From Pseudomonadota bacterium (GTDB lineage Bacteria; Desulfobacterota; Desulfobulbia; Desulfobulbales; JAGXFP01), in contig JAHJAA010000017.1 of the NCBI GenBank assembly GCA_018814305.1, forward strand, positions 1 to 64,000: a stretch of DNA of 64,000 nucleotides, given 5' to 3'. Below the pieces are notes generated by a model that ran no database searches, was not told the DNA's origin, and saw only the letters and a program-made list of their open reading frames with translations. Below are positions 29,044 through 37,499 of this stretch, in pieces. Made by a program: the position numbers and the translations under genes. Each line of letters begins with the position of its first letter. Positions within the stretch are counted from its first letter, which is position 1.

Positions 29044-30291
29044 TCAAATACCCCTGATACTGGCCAAGGGGGGCACCCTCCCGGCTTTGATCGCGGGGAA
29101 AATTCCGGCCAGCAGGGTCAGAATGAAGACCCCGGCCAGGATTCCTATCACACTTTCTTTGAAGAGCCGGAACTTCATCACCGGATCAACCAACACTCCG
29201 CTCGTACTGTAATCCTGGCCAATCTGGCTGCTGAAGTCTATCCCGGTTCCTGCCATATAGATATACCATGGGGTGGTGATCACCGCCCCGAGAAAAAGCC
29301 CGAGCAGACCAATCATCAGCGACTCAACCATCACCATGATCACTACCTGCACCGGTGACATCCCCAAAGCCATCATCATTCCGAATTCCCTGGTCCGTTC
29401 CATCACACTCATCAACAAGGTATTGAGAATTCCTGCAGCAATCAGCAAACCAACCAGAAACTGCATCAGATAGTTACCTGCCCGATCGATGGCGATCAAA
29501 CCAGCCAAATCAGCTTGGGTCTCAGCCCAGGTTAAAATCTCGTAACCCGTTTGTTGAAGGCTTCCGATCAATTTCTGACGAACCAGGTCGGCCCCTCGCT
29601 GGTCCCAAATAAGAACCGAAATCAGCGAGGCATCTCCAGCATCATAACCGAGCAGTCGTCGGAGACGATTAATGGGCAAAAGCACCACCGAACTATCCAC
29701 CATATCCTCACCGGTCTGGAAGATTCCACTGACCCGGCTCATCCCACTGACCAGGTCACCCTTCCGGTCGGTGAGAGTATAAATTAATTTCTTGCCCAGT
29801 CGAAGATTGAGTTTTTCCGCCATTTTCGCCCCGATCAACGCCCCGGTTGATTCAGAATCAGCCGGTAATATCCCCTGGATGATGGACCGGATGAACAAGT
29901 TATGTTCAGGTCGTTCCTGTAAAGGATGAACACCGATCACCTGACCACCGATACTCTTAACCCCGGCGGCAAACATGGCCTGCCCCGCTATCCGGACATA
30001 GGCATTTTCCACCTCATGGTTGCTAAGGACCTGCCGCCGAAGCTCTTCAGCGGCAACCAGTCGACGGGTTAAAGTTGGAGTATCGTTATAACCCTTGGCG
30101 GCAATGGTCACATGGCCAAATCCCATGGTGGCGCTGCTGTTAATCATGTTGGTATAGGTGTAGTCCCCGGAGGCAGTGAAGGTAACTGAAAGCAGAACCC
30201 CAAAAGCCACTGAAAAGGCAGTAATAAGGGTTCGTCGACGGTTGCGGAGCAGATTCCGCCAGGCGATGAATACGATTCTCATAAAACCCAT
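29044..30291 (-). CDS. ABC transporter permease, FtsX/LolE type
   Basis: About 415 residues starting at ATG 30291 (GGTGA 4 bp upstream, straddling the end of the previous gene). An in-frame TTG at 30318 is possible but overlaps more. It has a first helix near 20-40 (TLITAFSVAFGVLLSVTF), a periplasmic domain to about 260, and a three-helix FtsX core with MERTREFGMMMALGMSPVQ. It pairs with the permease before it as a LolC/LolE-like heterodimer. Confidence 0.9.
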   Translation of the reverse strand: MGFMRIVFIAWRNLLRNRRRTLITAFSVAFGVLLSVTFTASGDYTYTNMINSSATMGFGHVTIAAKGYNDTPTLTRRLVAAEELRRQVLSNHEVENAYVRIAGQAMFAAGVKSIGGQVIGVHPLQERPEHNLFIRSIIQGILPADSESTGALIGAKMAEKLNLRLGKKLIYTLTDRKGDLVSGMSRVSGIFQTGEDMVDSSVVLLPINRLRRLLGYDAGDASLISVLIWDQRGADLVRQKLIGSLQQTGYEILTWAETQADLAGLIAIDRAGNYLMQFLVGLLIAAGILNTLLMSVMERTREFGMMMALGMSPVQVVIMVMVESLMIGLLGLFLGAVITTPWYIYMAGTGIDFSSQIGQDYSTSGVLVDPVMKFRLFKESVIGILAGVFILTLLAGIFPAIKAGRVPPLASIRGI

Positions 30292-30295
30292 GGCG

Positions 30296-31519
30296 TCACC
30301 GATGATGGATTGCAGCAAGAGGTTTCAATAAGGCAGCCTTGGTCGCCGGATAGATGATCGACAACATGGCCACAACCATCAACACCACTATGGGATCGAC
30401 CACAGCCTTAACCGAAACCCGGCAATACCAAAGAGGGTCAAGGGCTATCCCGGCAATTGAAGCAGAGGAAGACGCTAGGCCGGTGAGATCAAGGGGATGG
30501 GTTTCAAAATAGAGTGACAAAGGAATCCCGGCGGCCAGGGCAATGATCGAGGCAAAAACAACCTGCAGAAAACTCTCAATTGCAATCAGGCTGAAGATCT
30601 GCCAGGGCGGTACCCCCAGGGCCTTAACCACCCCGAACTCATGGATCCGCTCAAATACCCCCATCAACATCCCGTTCAAGGTAAGAATCCCCACCGCTGA
30701 GTAGGTGATAACCAACATCAACAACAGGGAGTAACGGGACATATCAATAACCCTGGCCACCACCGGTTGCAACTCCCGCCAGTTTTTAACCTCTAAATCC
30801 GGCACCAGATTCTGAATTTGCTGAGTATGATCGGCCAGACTGTAAGTATCATCGGGAGAACGAATAGCGATTTCATGGACTCCATCGGGCAAAACCATCA
30901 ACTTTCGAAAAACCTCATCCAGGAAAAAGACTCCAGACCGATCGATGGATTCATTGATCGATTTCAAAACACCTCGAACCCGATACAGTTCGTTGGCCAT
31001 TGAGCCGTCACCGGCCTGGGAAACCACCACCAATTCATCCCCTACTACAAGCCCCAGGGCCTTGGCCAACCGCCGGCCTACAACCACCCCCTCGGGATCA
31101 TCGCCATTGAGCCATTTTCCTGCCAAAAGATGCCGATGAATTTCTGTGACCAAACGCTCACGATCCGGATCAATACCACGCAGCATAATACCGACAGAAG
31201 AGGCATGGGCGGCAGCCAGTCCAACGCCGAAGAGTCGAGGTGCGGCCTGGTATCCGTTGGCCTGAAGGCGGTTCAGCACTTCCACTTCTTGGGTGATCAT
31301 CGTGTAGAGATCAGGATCATCACGATATTCTGGAGCATGGACCTGAAACTGCCCACTCTCCATCACCGTAGCGTTCTGCTCAGTGGTATGGAGGAGTCCT
31401 TCCATCAAGGCGGCGTAAAAAATCATGATAAAACCGGCAAACCCCATGGCGCCAATCATGATAAAACTCCGCTGCCGACTGCGCCAGAGACTTCTGAACG
31501 CCCAGGTAAAAATATTCAA
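30296..31519 (-). CDS. ABC transporter permease, FtsX/LolC type
   Basis: 407 residues, start TTG 31519 with GGGG 7 bp upstream. The order is the same as in its partner: helix 1 (FIMIGAMGFAGFIMIFYAAL), a periplasmic domain, then helices with MGVFERIHEFGVVKALGVPP. It is the first permease of a two-permease set, which argues for a LolCDE-like complex and not a MacB homodimer. It starts about 80 bp after the heptanucleotide repeat. Confidence 0.9.
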   Translation of the reverse strand: MNIFTWAFRSLWRSRQRSFIMIGAMGFAGFIMIFYAALMEGLLHTTEQNATVMESGQFQVHAPEYRDDPDLYTMITQEVEVLNRLQANGYQAAPRLFGVGLAAAHASSVGIMLRGIDPDRERLVTEIHRHLLAGKWLNGDDPEGVVVGRRLAKALGLVVGDELVVVSQAGDGSMANELYRVRGVLKSINESIDRSGVFFLDEVFRKLMVLPDGVHEIAIRSPDDTYSLADHTQQIQNLVPDLEVKNWRELQPVVARVIDMSRYSLLLMLVITYSAVGILTLNGMLMGVFERIHEFGVVKALGVPPWQIFSLIAIESFLQVVFASIIALAAGIPLSLYFETHPLDLTGLASSSASIAGIALDPLWYCRVSVKAVVDPIVVLMVVAMLSIIYPATKAALLKPLAAIHHR

Positions 31520-31598
31520 ACTAAAACCCCGTTGTTTGAAAGAGATACGAATAGGGAGTGAGTTGTCGGTAGAGATTCTTTCGGGCCTGCTTTACCCC

Positions 31599-31633
31599 TC
31601 TCCTCTCTCCTCTCTCCTCTCTCCTCTCTCCTC
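31599..31633. repeat. Five perfect copies of a 7-bp repeat (TCTCCTC)
   Basis: TCTCCTC is repeated exactly five times. In the minus sense, that of the surrounding operon, it reads GAGGAGA, a purine-rich ribosome-site-like unit. It lies 80 bp before the first permease start and 46 bp after the LolA-like stop. Copy-number change by slippage could alter leader length or secondary structure. Confidence 0.9.
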
Positions 31634-31679
31634 TCACATCATTAAACCAACAAAACCAGTCCAACCAAGGCAACCAGTT

Positions 31680-32465
31680 TCACTGCCGTCTCAGTTGCTG
31701 CAGCGAAAAAAACGATTCCGGGACCAAAACACCGAACCGAATGTCTTCGTAAATCAATTCGGTATATTCATCGGGTTCTTCAGTAGGCACCACCCGAAGA
31801 CGCGCGGGGAGGGTCCTCCCACCCATTTCAACAAAATCACTAAATGTTACGGTCCGAACCAAGGAGAGATCTTCGTCGTAGTATAAGGAAACCAGAGGCA
31901 GATATGATTCAGCCAAAACGGTGATCACTACCCGTCCCCAGACCACCGGAGCTTCAGGCTTGGGTTCCAGAATAAATTCCAGAATGGAACGACCTTCCCG
32001 ATCTCCTTCGAAACCAAGTCTCGGGATGTAATCATCAGCCATCCTCGACTCTTTGACCAGATCATCATTAGTGAAATGACTCCCCATCCACGATCCCATC
32101 ATCATCCCCGAGGTCAACCGAATGGTGCGGTCGGTTTTCGGAAGGTAGGTGTAAATCACATTCCCTGATTTGAGGGTCGCAGTTCCCTTTTCTTTTTGTG
32201 GAGAGACAATCCTCACCAATGAATAATTCTTTCCCAGGGTCCAGTTCTGCATGGTAACTGTCCTCCGGTAATTGGCGGTCACAACCCGCATGGTTACCGT
32301 GCTCTCTGACGAATCAGCCCGCCAAAGATCATCAATCAGGTCAAGAATCAAACGAGCCCTGACCTCATCATCAGTGGTGGTGGCAAAAGACATCGAAGCC
32401 CAAGTCAGGGACAGAACCACCATAAGGAAAAGCAGGAAGGCAACATGATTCAATTTTAAATTCAT
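31680..32465 (-). CDS. LolA-like outer-membrane lipoprotein-sorting protein
   Basis: I take ATG 32465 (CTTGGAGC just upstream) as the start, giving a signal peptide (HVAFLLFLMVVLSLTWASMSFA) and a mature protein of about 235 residues. The LolA/LolB-type fold is suggested by the half-barrel pattern and family phrases such as KGTATLKSGNVIYTYLPKTD and GSWMGSHFTNDDLVKES, typical of the COG2834 group. It heads the operon with two permeases, the ATPase and a barrel. It is therefore a good candidate for the periplasmic carrier of that system. The true cargo (lipoprotein, lipid or other) is not shown by sequence. Confidence 0.87.
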   Translation of the reverse strand: MNLKLNHVAFLLFLMVVLSLTWASMSFATTTDDEVRARLILDLIDDLWRADSSESTVTMRVVTANYRRTVTMQNWTLGKNYSLVRIVSPQKEKGTATLKSGNVIYTYLPKTDRTIRLTSGMMMGSWMGSHFTNDDLVKESRMADDYIPRLGFEGDREGRSILEFILEPKPEAPVVWGRVVITVLAESYLPLVSLYYDEDLSLVRTVTFSDFVEMGGRTLPARLRVVPTEEPDEYTELIYEDIRFGVLVPESFFSLQQLRRQ

Positions 32466-32570
32466 GATCGCTCCAAGGAGACGATAAATAGTCTTAACTC
32501 CATTCTGATTATATCCTACCAAATTCAATTAAAGAAAGGATAGGTCGAATACTCGTTCAGGATCCCCCAA

Positions 32571-32606
32571 AAAAAAAGCCGCCCCGGAGAGTATCCGGGG
32601 CGGCTT
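32571..32606 (-). terminator. Intrinsic terminator after the six-haem cytochrome gene
   Basis: GCCGCCCCGG pairs perfectly with CCGGGGCGGC around AGAGTAT. In the minus sense it is followed by a run of nine or more T. It also separates the cytochrome gene from the LolA-like operon. Confidence 0.92.
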
Positions 32607-32641
32607 AAATTCTTCAATCCTACTGTATTAATATATCATGA

Positions 32642-34111
32642 TCATTGGGGCTCATCATGGCAGAGATCACACTCCTGCTTAATAACCTTGCCACTGCTGT
32701 CCTCGTGCTCTTCATCATGGCAGCGGAAGCATCCGAATGTAGTATCAGCGAATTGATAATTGCCGTAATCTTCTGAACGGTGGCCCAAATGTCCCTGGTA
32801 GGTTCCCCAGACAACTCTGGTTTCGGGCCAGCAGTTGGCAAGATACCCTTCGGCCAGATACCGTCCGGTCTTTTCAATATCAGCCCGATACTGCTCAACA
32901 TCATCCCCATGGCGTTTGTACTGAAGCTCCATGAGAACACTGCCGATTTTTGCATCAGCCTCTTCCCGAGTGGCGTAGTCGCCGGTGATTGCGGTGAGGG
33001 AATCTTCCCTGATCCCTGGGATGTCACGGCTGATAACTCTGCTCAACAGACCAAAGTCGACCACCTGCTCAGGCATATCATAGATATGGGTCGGACGGTT
33101 ATGGCAATCGATGCAGTCCATAACCCGCCATTCACCAGCCTCTCCCTCCGGAATTTCCGCTCCAGTCTTGACGAATTCGTCACGACTGCCATCGGGACGC
33201 TTAACCTGAACCTTGACAATATCAGTACGAGCGGCATCAGTGGCCAGATATCGAACCTCTACATCCTTGGACACATGCCAATGAATACCCTCAAACTTAT
33301 CATTCTCTGGATTACGTCCACCGATATGGAGTGCAATTTCCGTGACCGCAGGTTCTGCAAGATCATCATTATAAAAATGTTTAAAGATCTTTACTTTCTT
33401 ACCATGGAATTTATCAGGCCAATGGCAGTGTTCGCAGGTATCTCGAGCCGGGCGAAGGTGTTCAACCGGGGCGGGGATCGGCTTGGAGTAGCTGTCGGTC
33501 AACACGGCGGCAACCTGACGGAGTCCGGAAATCTTGGCCCGAACAAACCATTGGGCGCCGGGGCCGATATGGCATTCCACACAGGCCACATTGGAATGGG
33601 CTGACCTCTGATAGACGGTGTATTCAGGAGCCATAACCTGATGGCAGACCTGACCGCAAAAGTATGGAGAATCGGTGAAATGATATCCTTCGTAACCAAT
33701 AATACCGAGAACGCAGACATTGATGACCGTCAAAACAATAAATACAATCATGAACTTCCGATGTCGATGGTCGCTCAGATTGATGTGCAGATGTTCACGG
33801 GGGATCCCAAATCTATGCCACTGACGTCGGCGGAGAAAACCAGCGATGGGGATCAGCAAAAGGCCGGTAACCATACCCCCGGGAAGGATCATATAGGTGA
33901 AAATATTGGCGTAGGGATTTTCAATCAACCCCAGCATATCGAAGATCACCCCAATAACCATCAAGGTAATACTGACCGTGGTCAGAGTCACTCCCATAAG
34001 TCCCAAAGGTGAACGCCACATTCCCCTAATAATGTATCCCCAGGGTCCCTTGCCTAATTTCTCATCGGCCAGGTTTACGTTTTCCGTCCGATTGTTGTCA
34101 CTGTCAGCCAT
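32642..34111 (-). CDS. NapC/NirT-type membrane cytochrome c with six haem motifs (paralog 1)
   Basis: 489 residues from ATG 34111 (GGAG upstream). Three membrane helices occupy about 38-60, 70-92 and 119-140. The haem sites are CGQVCH (152-157, an unusual CX3CH), CVECH (177-181), CEHCH (226-230), CIDCH (333-337), CFRCH (461-465) and CDLCH (481-485). The NapC/NirT family oxidises quinol and passes electrons to periplasmic partners. The extra C-terminal haems go beyond the tetrahaem NapC core. A paralog with the same motif order is encoded at 43248-44723. A MerR-type regulator gene lies 88 bp upstream in the same direction. Confidence 0.9.
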   Translation of the reverse strand: MADSDNNRTENVNLADEKLGKGPWGYIIRGMWRSPLGLMGVTLTTVSITLMVIGVIFDMLGLIENPYANIFTYMILPGGMVTGLLLIPIAGFLRRRQWHRFGIPREHLHINLSDHRHRKFMIVFIVLTVINVCVLGIIGYEGYHFTDSPYFCGQVCHQVMAPEYTVYQRSAHSNVACVECHIGPGAQWFVRAKISGLRQVAAVLTDSYSKPIPAPVEHLRPARDTCEHCHWPDKFHGKKVKIFKHFYNDDLAEPAVTEIALHIGGRNPENDKFEGIHWHVSKDVEVRYLATDAARTDIVKVQVKRPDGSRDEFVKTGAEIPEGEAGEWRVMDCIDCHNRPTHIYDMPEQVVDFGLLSRVISRDIPGIREDSLTAITGDYATREEADAKIGSVLMELQYKRHGDDVEQYRADIEKTGRYLAEGYLANCWPETRVVWGTYQGHLGHRSEDYGNYQFADTTFGCFRCHDEEHEDSSGKVIKQECDLCHDEPQ

Positions 34112-34199
34112 TACAACCACTCCTTATCAAATATTAACCCTAACAATTGAAACTTCGGGACGAGACCTACCTCGACCGAAAAAAAGAAGAAATTCTATA

Positions 34200-34631
34200 C
34201 TATTTTTCTTTTTCGGCAACAACTTCTTCAACTTCTTTCATTGCCCTGACAAATATTTCACACTGATCACACCGGTTGCGATCCTTTCGACACATATCGC
34301 CGGCACGCTGCCAGCAAGGGGCGACCCGGTCGACAAAGGCGGTACATTGTCCTCGAATTTCTTCAGGACAATTTTTGATTTCCCAGCAGGGAGTGAGTTC
34401 CAATAATTTTTTCACCCCGGGAATACTGATTCCCTCTTCATGAATAAGTTTGCGTAAACACTTGACCCAGTCAATATCATCATCTGAAAAAAAACGTTTA
34501 TTCCCCTGCCGGGCAGGTTTGAGGAGTTTTTCTTCTTCATAGATTCGTAATGTCCGGGGATGAACATCGAGAAGTTTTGCAGCAACACTAATCGGATAAA
34601 TCGGCTTACCATGTCTCTCTGTCATACTCAT
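34200..34631 (-). CDS. MerR-family regulator with a C-terminal two-CW cysteine cluster
   Basis: 143 residues. A MerR winged helix-turn-helix (about 10-78: YPISVAAKLLDVHPRTLRIYE, then RFFSDDDIDWVKCLRKL) is HspR-like. The C-terminal part holds seven cysteines: CWEIKNC (82, 88), Cys96, CW (106) and 114, 121, 124. This is the pattern of the 'two-CW' domain seen in deltaproteobacterial proteins, suited to a metal, Fe-S or redox sensor. It lies just upstream of the six-haem cytochrome gene. Its own promoter contains a dyad that is echoed before the NrfD operon. Confidence 0.88.
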   Translation of the reverse strand: MSMTERHGKPIYPISVAAKLLDVHPRTLRIYEEEKLLKPARQGNKRFFSDDDIDWVKCLRKLIHEEGISIPGVKKLLELTPCWEIKNCPEEIRGQCTAFVDRVAPCWQRAGDMCRKDRNRCDQCEIFVRAMKEVEEVVAEKEK

Positions 34632-34690
34632 GTTGTATCACTTTGAAATAACTAACTATTTAAGAAATAAACCCAATAAAATTGAGCTCG

Positions 34691-34719
34691 CTAATATAAC
34701 ACATTGTGTCATAATTCAA
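34691..34719 (-). promoter_or_regulatory. MerR-gene promoter with a dyad in the spacer
   Basis: Read on the minus strand: TTGAAT (34719-34714), a 17-bp spacer, TATTAG (34696-34691). The spacer contains the dyad ACACA-A-TGTGT (34709-34699). Location between -35 and -10 is the classic MerR-family operator position and suggests autoregulation. The 9-bp core CACAATGTG is shared, up to its central base, with the site at 36871-36885. Confidence 0.5.
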
Positions 34720-34769
34720 ATAAAAAAAACCTGGCTGTTTTGAATAAACATCGCAATAAACCAAGCACG

Positions 34770-36545
34770 TCAATTCCGTTTCTGCCAACGACCCATGACA
34801 ATTGAACCAATTGCAGCTACGCACCCGAAAGAAAGAACACTCAGAACCAAAGGAAGCCCATGTCCCTTAAAAAGATCCAGAATAAAAGAGTTAATCCCCC
34901 CAACAACCCCAAAAAGTACTGCTATCCCGATATATTCAGAATTACGGAGACGACCTCCCAAAACGAGCATAATTATCGCGGCACAGTTTATAATAATTGA
35001 ATGGCCGCATTTTATTGCATTTTCAGGATCAGTGAGGAGGTTGGTCAGAACAAGATCAAGGGCCATGGTGGTTACAAAATAGAGTCCGACAAGACCACAG
35101 AGAAAGAGAGCCAGAGATGAAAAATCTTTCCCGTCAATTTTCTTAAAAAAACTTCCGTCAGGTGGCGGATTTTTACGGCACCAAAGATATTGGATCATAC
35201 TGAAAATCGACAGGGATATTGCTGCGGGGAAGGCGGCAATAGTTGCCTCGGGAGCAACAGAAAAGATCTTTGCCGAAAGACCAATGATAACAATAATTAT
35301 CTGATAGAGATATGAGATAAAGCGGAGTGATCCGCTCCGACATCGACCGGAAAGAACCAGAAGCCCGTAAGCAACCGGAGACCAGACCATAACTGCCCAA
35401 CCAAGTCCACCGGTAAGATCAGTAAGCCCCAGGGTCAGCATCAGAGCACCAGCAGCAAAGGCCCCACCGATACCGGCCCAACGGTCAGACGCTCCACGGG
35501 TCGCCAGATGCCATCCCAGCAGGAATTGAACCATGGCAAGAATAATAGCCGCCAATCCAAAAATCCGATTCATTTCCCAGGCATTGACCACCACCACCCG
35601 TCCAGCCAGGAAAATCAGGGCCATGGTTGCACTGGGCAGCAGAACATCAAAGGGGATAATAATTTCTTTCCCCAGATATTTTCGCAGGGTATGAACAAAC
35701 GACAGAAGGCCCAATAAGGCCAATGACGGCAGAAACCACGGCAGCATAAGATCGGAAGGAAGTTGTTGGCCCCGCAACAATGGCATCACGATCTTAAATG
35801 ACCAGAAGAACCAGAAAAGGAGAATAAATCCGGCAACAGGCCATTTCAATCCGGTCGTGACCTTCCACTCTGATGCGGCGATGGCTACAGCCATCGCCAT
35901 CAATAACAACATGGCACCTGCCGGAAAAATCAACCGGGGGAAGTTAAAAATAAAGACGGAAAGCCCGACCCCGATTACGACAATGGTTAAAAAACGAGCT
36001 GCTTTAGCACGGAGACTAATTAAGCTGCACACTCCCAACGCGGTGAACAGAAGCCCATAGGCCAAATGGTATGAAATGGTATTGAATCTTTGAGTGCCTT
36101 CAATAACAATACTGAGGAGTAACAAATAGCCGGAAACGGAAAAAATCGGGGCTAAAACCTTTTGACGGGCATACAACCATCCGCCAACTCCTATTAAAGC
36201 GATGACATAGAATAAGCCGAGATATGTACCTGTCCTCAAATCTATCGACCCATTATCGGTTACCGTCCTCAACAGTAGTGCAAAAACCAGGATAAAACTC
36301 ACCGTGGCCAGCTTTTGCAGCAAGGCTCCCTTGGCTACCCAGGCACCTATCCCAATATCACCGTCATTATTACCTTGTGCACTGATGGAGATATCAGCAG
36401 TATTTTTGGTGATATTACCCAGTGGTGCTTCACTTTTTTCCAAGCGCGCAACCCGATTTAACAAATCATCAAATTTACGCTGTAAGACAATCAAATCATG
36501 AGAGATTCTATCCATTTCAGCCAATTGTCTTTCTACAAGTCCCAT
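34770..36545 (-). CDS. Polytopic membrane protein, DUF2339-like
   Basis: About 591 residues from ATG 36545 (GGTGG upstream). The N-terminus has a short coiled coil (ERQLAEMDRISHDLIVLQRK), then a Gly/Asp-rich linker and at least a dozen hydrophobic helices to the C-terminus, which ends in a basic tail (WQKRN). The layout, coiled coil plus many helices without obvious polar catalytic motifs, matches the DUF2339 group of unknown function. It starts divergently from the tetrahaem/NrfD operon. Confidence 0.75.
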   Translation of the reverse strand: MGLVERQLAEMDRISHDLIVLQRKFDDLLNRVARLEKSEAPLGNITKNTADISISAQGNNDGDIGIGAWVAKGALLQKLATVSFILVFALLLRTVTDNGSIDLRTGTYLGLFYVIALIGVGGWLYARQKVLAPIFSVSGYLLLLSIVIEGTQRFNTISYHLAYGLLFTALGVCSLISLRAKAARFLTIVVIGVGLSVFIFNFPRLIFPAGAMLLLMAMAVAIAASEWKVTTGLKWPVAGFILLFWFFWSFKIVMPLLRGQQLPSDLMLPWFLPSLALLGLLSFVHTLRKYLGKEIIIPFDVLLPSATMALIFLAGRVVVVNAWEMNRIFGLAAIILAMVQFLLGWHLATRGASDRWAGIGGAFAAGALMLTLGLTDLTGGLGWAVMVWSPVAYGLLVLSGRCRSGSLRFISYLYQIIIVIIGLSAKIFSVAPEATIAAFPAAISLSIFSMIQYLWCRKNPPPDGSFFKKIDGKDFSSLALFLCGLVGLYFVTTMALDLVLTNLLTDPENAIKCGHSIIINCAAIIMLVLGGRLRNSEYIGIAVLFGVVGGINSFILDLFKGHGLPLVLSVLSFGCVAAIGSIVMGRWQKRN

Positions 36546-36860
36546 TCGCACCACCTTTGGGTAAAAACTACTCAACAAGACAAAATTACACTAATATATG
36601 GAAGATTACCGGAACCCTAAACCCTCGGCAGACGTTAAGGCTTGATCTTCCCAAAAGCATTACCACCCATCCTGAAATTAAAAACATTCCGGGTCAAAAC
36701 CACGGATACTTCTACTCACAAATGCTACAACTAAGGATCGAAGGGTTGGATAAAATGCTAAACCAGTGTTTTTTTGAGGATACCTTATACATCAAGCATC
36801 TCGACCCACCGAGTCACTATTAATTTTGCACTTTATTTCTCGACCGACCTAAATATGCAC
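36546..36860. other. Divergent intergenic region before the NrfD operon
   Basis: The full gap runs to 37025. A plus-strand frame that ends near 36823 is mostly antisense to the DUF2339-like gene and has no supported start. No other gene is seen. A probable promoter/operator lies at 36861-36889 (separate entry). The operon's start has a GGAGG site. Confidence 0.45.
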
Positions 36861-36889
36861 TTGCCCCGAATACCACATTGTGGTAGAAA
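36861..36889 (+). promoter_or_regulatory. Predicted promoter/operator of the tetrahaem-NrfD operon
   Basis: TTGCCC (36861-36866), a 17-bp spacer and TAGAAA (36884-36889) make a weak promoter. The perfect 7+1+7 dyad TACCACATTGTGGTA (36871-36885) fills the spacer. Its core CACATTGTG matches the dyad in the MerR-gene promoter. A transcript from here would have a leader of about 130 nt before the tetrahaem start. Confidence 0.5.
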
Positions 36890-37025
36890 ATAGCATTATG
36901 AAAATCCACTGTCAACACGAAATCACCTACCCTTTACCGGAATATTCTTTCTCCGGTCCTTAAAAGTTATTTTACTTAATTGTAGTTGTTTAATCTGAAG
37001 AGTTCTCGTACTGGAGGTTACCTGA

Positions 37026-37499
37026 ATGAAAAATCATGTTTTACGCCCTTTATGGGTGGTGTTGGGAGCAATAGCCTTGCTCCTCCTGGTTAGATATTTC
37101 ATGGTCCCGGCAGACTTCGGGGTCCATGGAGAGAGTTTCAAACTGTCCTTTCATCGACTGAGTAATGTTGATGATTGGCGGAATTTCACCGTGAAGTACA
37201 AAGGCAACACCCTGTGTATTGAGTGTCATGAAGAAAATGTCGAGGCCCACGCCAACTCAGCCCACGCCATTATTCAGTGTGAAAACTGTCACGGCCCTGC
37301 AGAGAACCACCCCGACAATCCGGAAAGTCTAGCCTTAGACACCAGCCGGGAGCTTTGTCTTCGATGCCACGCCGACCTCCCTTACCCGTCGTCGACCGCC
37401 AGAAACCAGATCCCCCCAATTGACCCAAATAAACACAATCCCGGCTCGGCTTGCGTTCAATGCCATAATCCCCACAATCCGGAACTGGAGGTAGGTTGA
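37026..37499 (+). CDS. Tetrahaem cytochrome c, membrane-anchored
   Basis: 157 residues. An N-terminal helix (8-28, VVLGAIALLLLVRYF) probably remains as an anchor. Four CXXCH motifs follow at 64-68 (CIECH), 85-89 (CENCH), 111-115 (CLRCH) and 143-147 (CVQCH). It starts the operon, and its stop overlaps the next start (ATGA-type, 37496). In CISM-type modules (DsrJOP, Qrc, Nrf) such a cytochrome links the Fe-S/NrfD pair to periplasmic donors or acceptors. Confidence 0.92.
   Translation: MKNHVLRPLWVVLGAIALLLLVRYFMVPADFGVHGESFKLSFHRLSNVDDWRNFTVKYKGNTLCIECHEENVEAHANSAHAIIQCENCHGPAENHPDNPESLALDTSRELCLRCHADLPYPSSTARNQIPPIDPNKHNPGSACVQCHNPHNPELEVG

Noticed and set aside
36422-36823. Plus-strand 133-codon frame before the tetrahaem operon
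   Set aside because: Its first third is antisense to the DUF2339-like gene and there is no supported start in the rest. The last 60 codons read fairly protein-like, so it is only rejected for lack of evidence.
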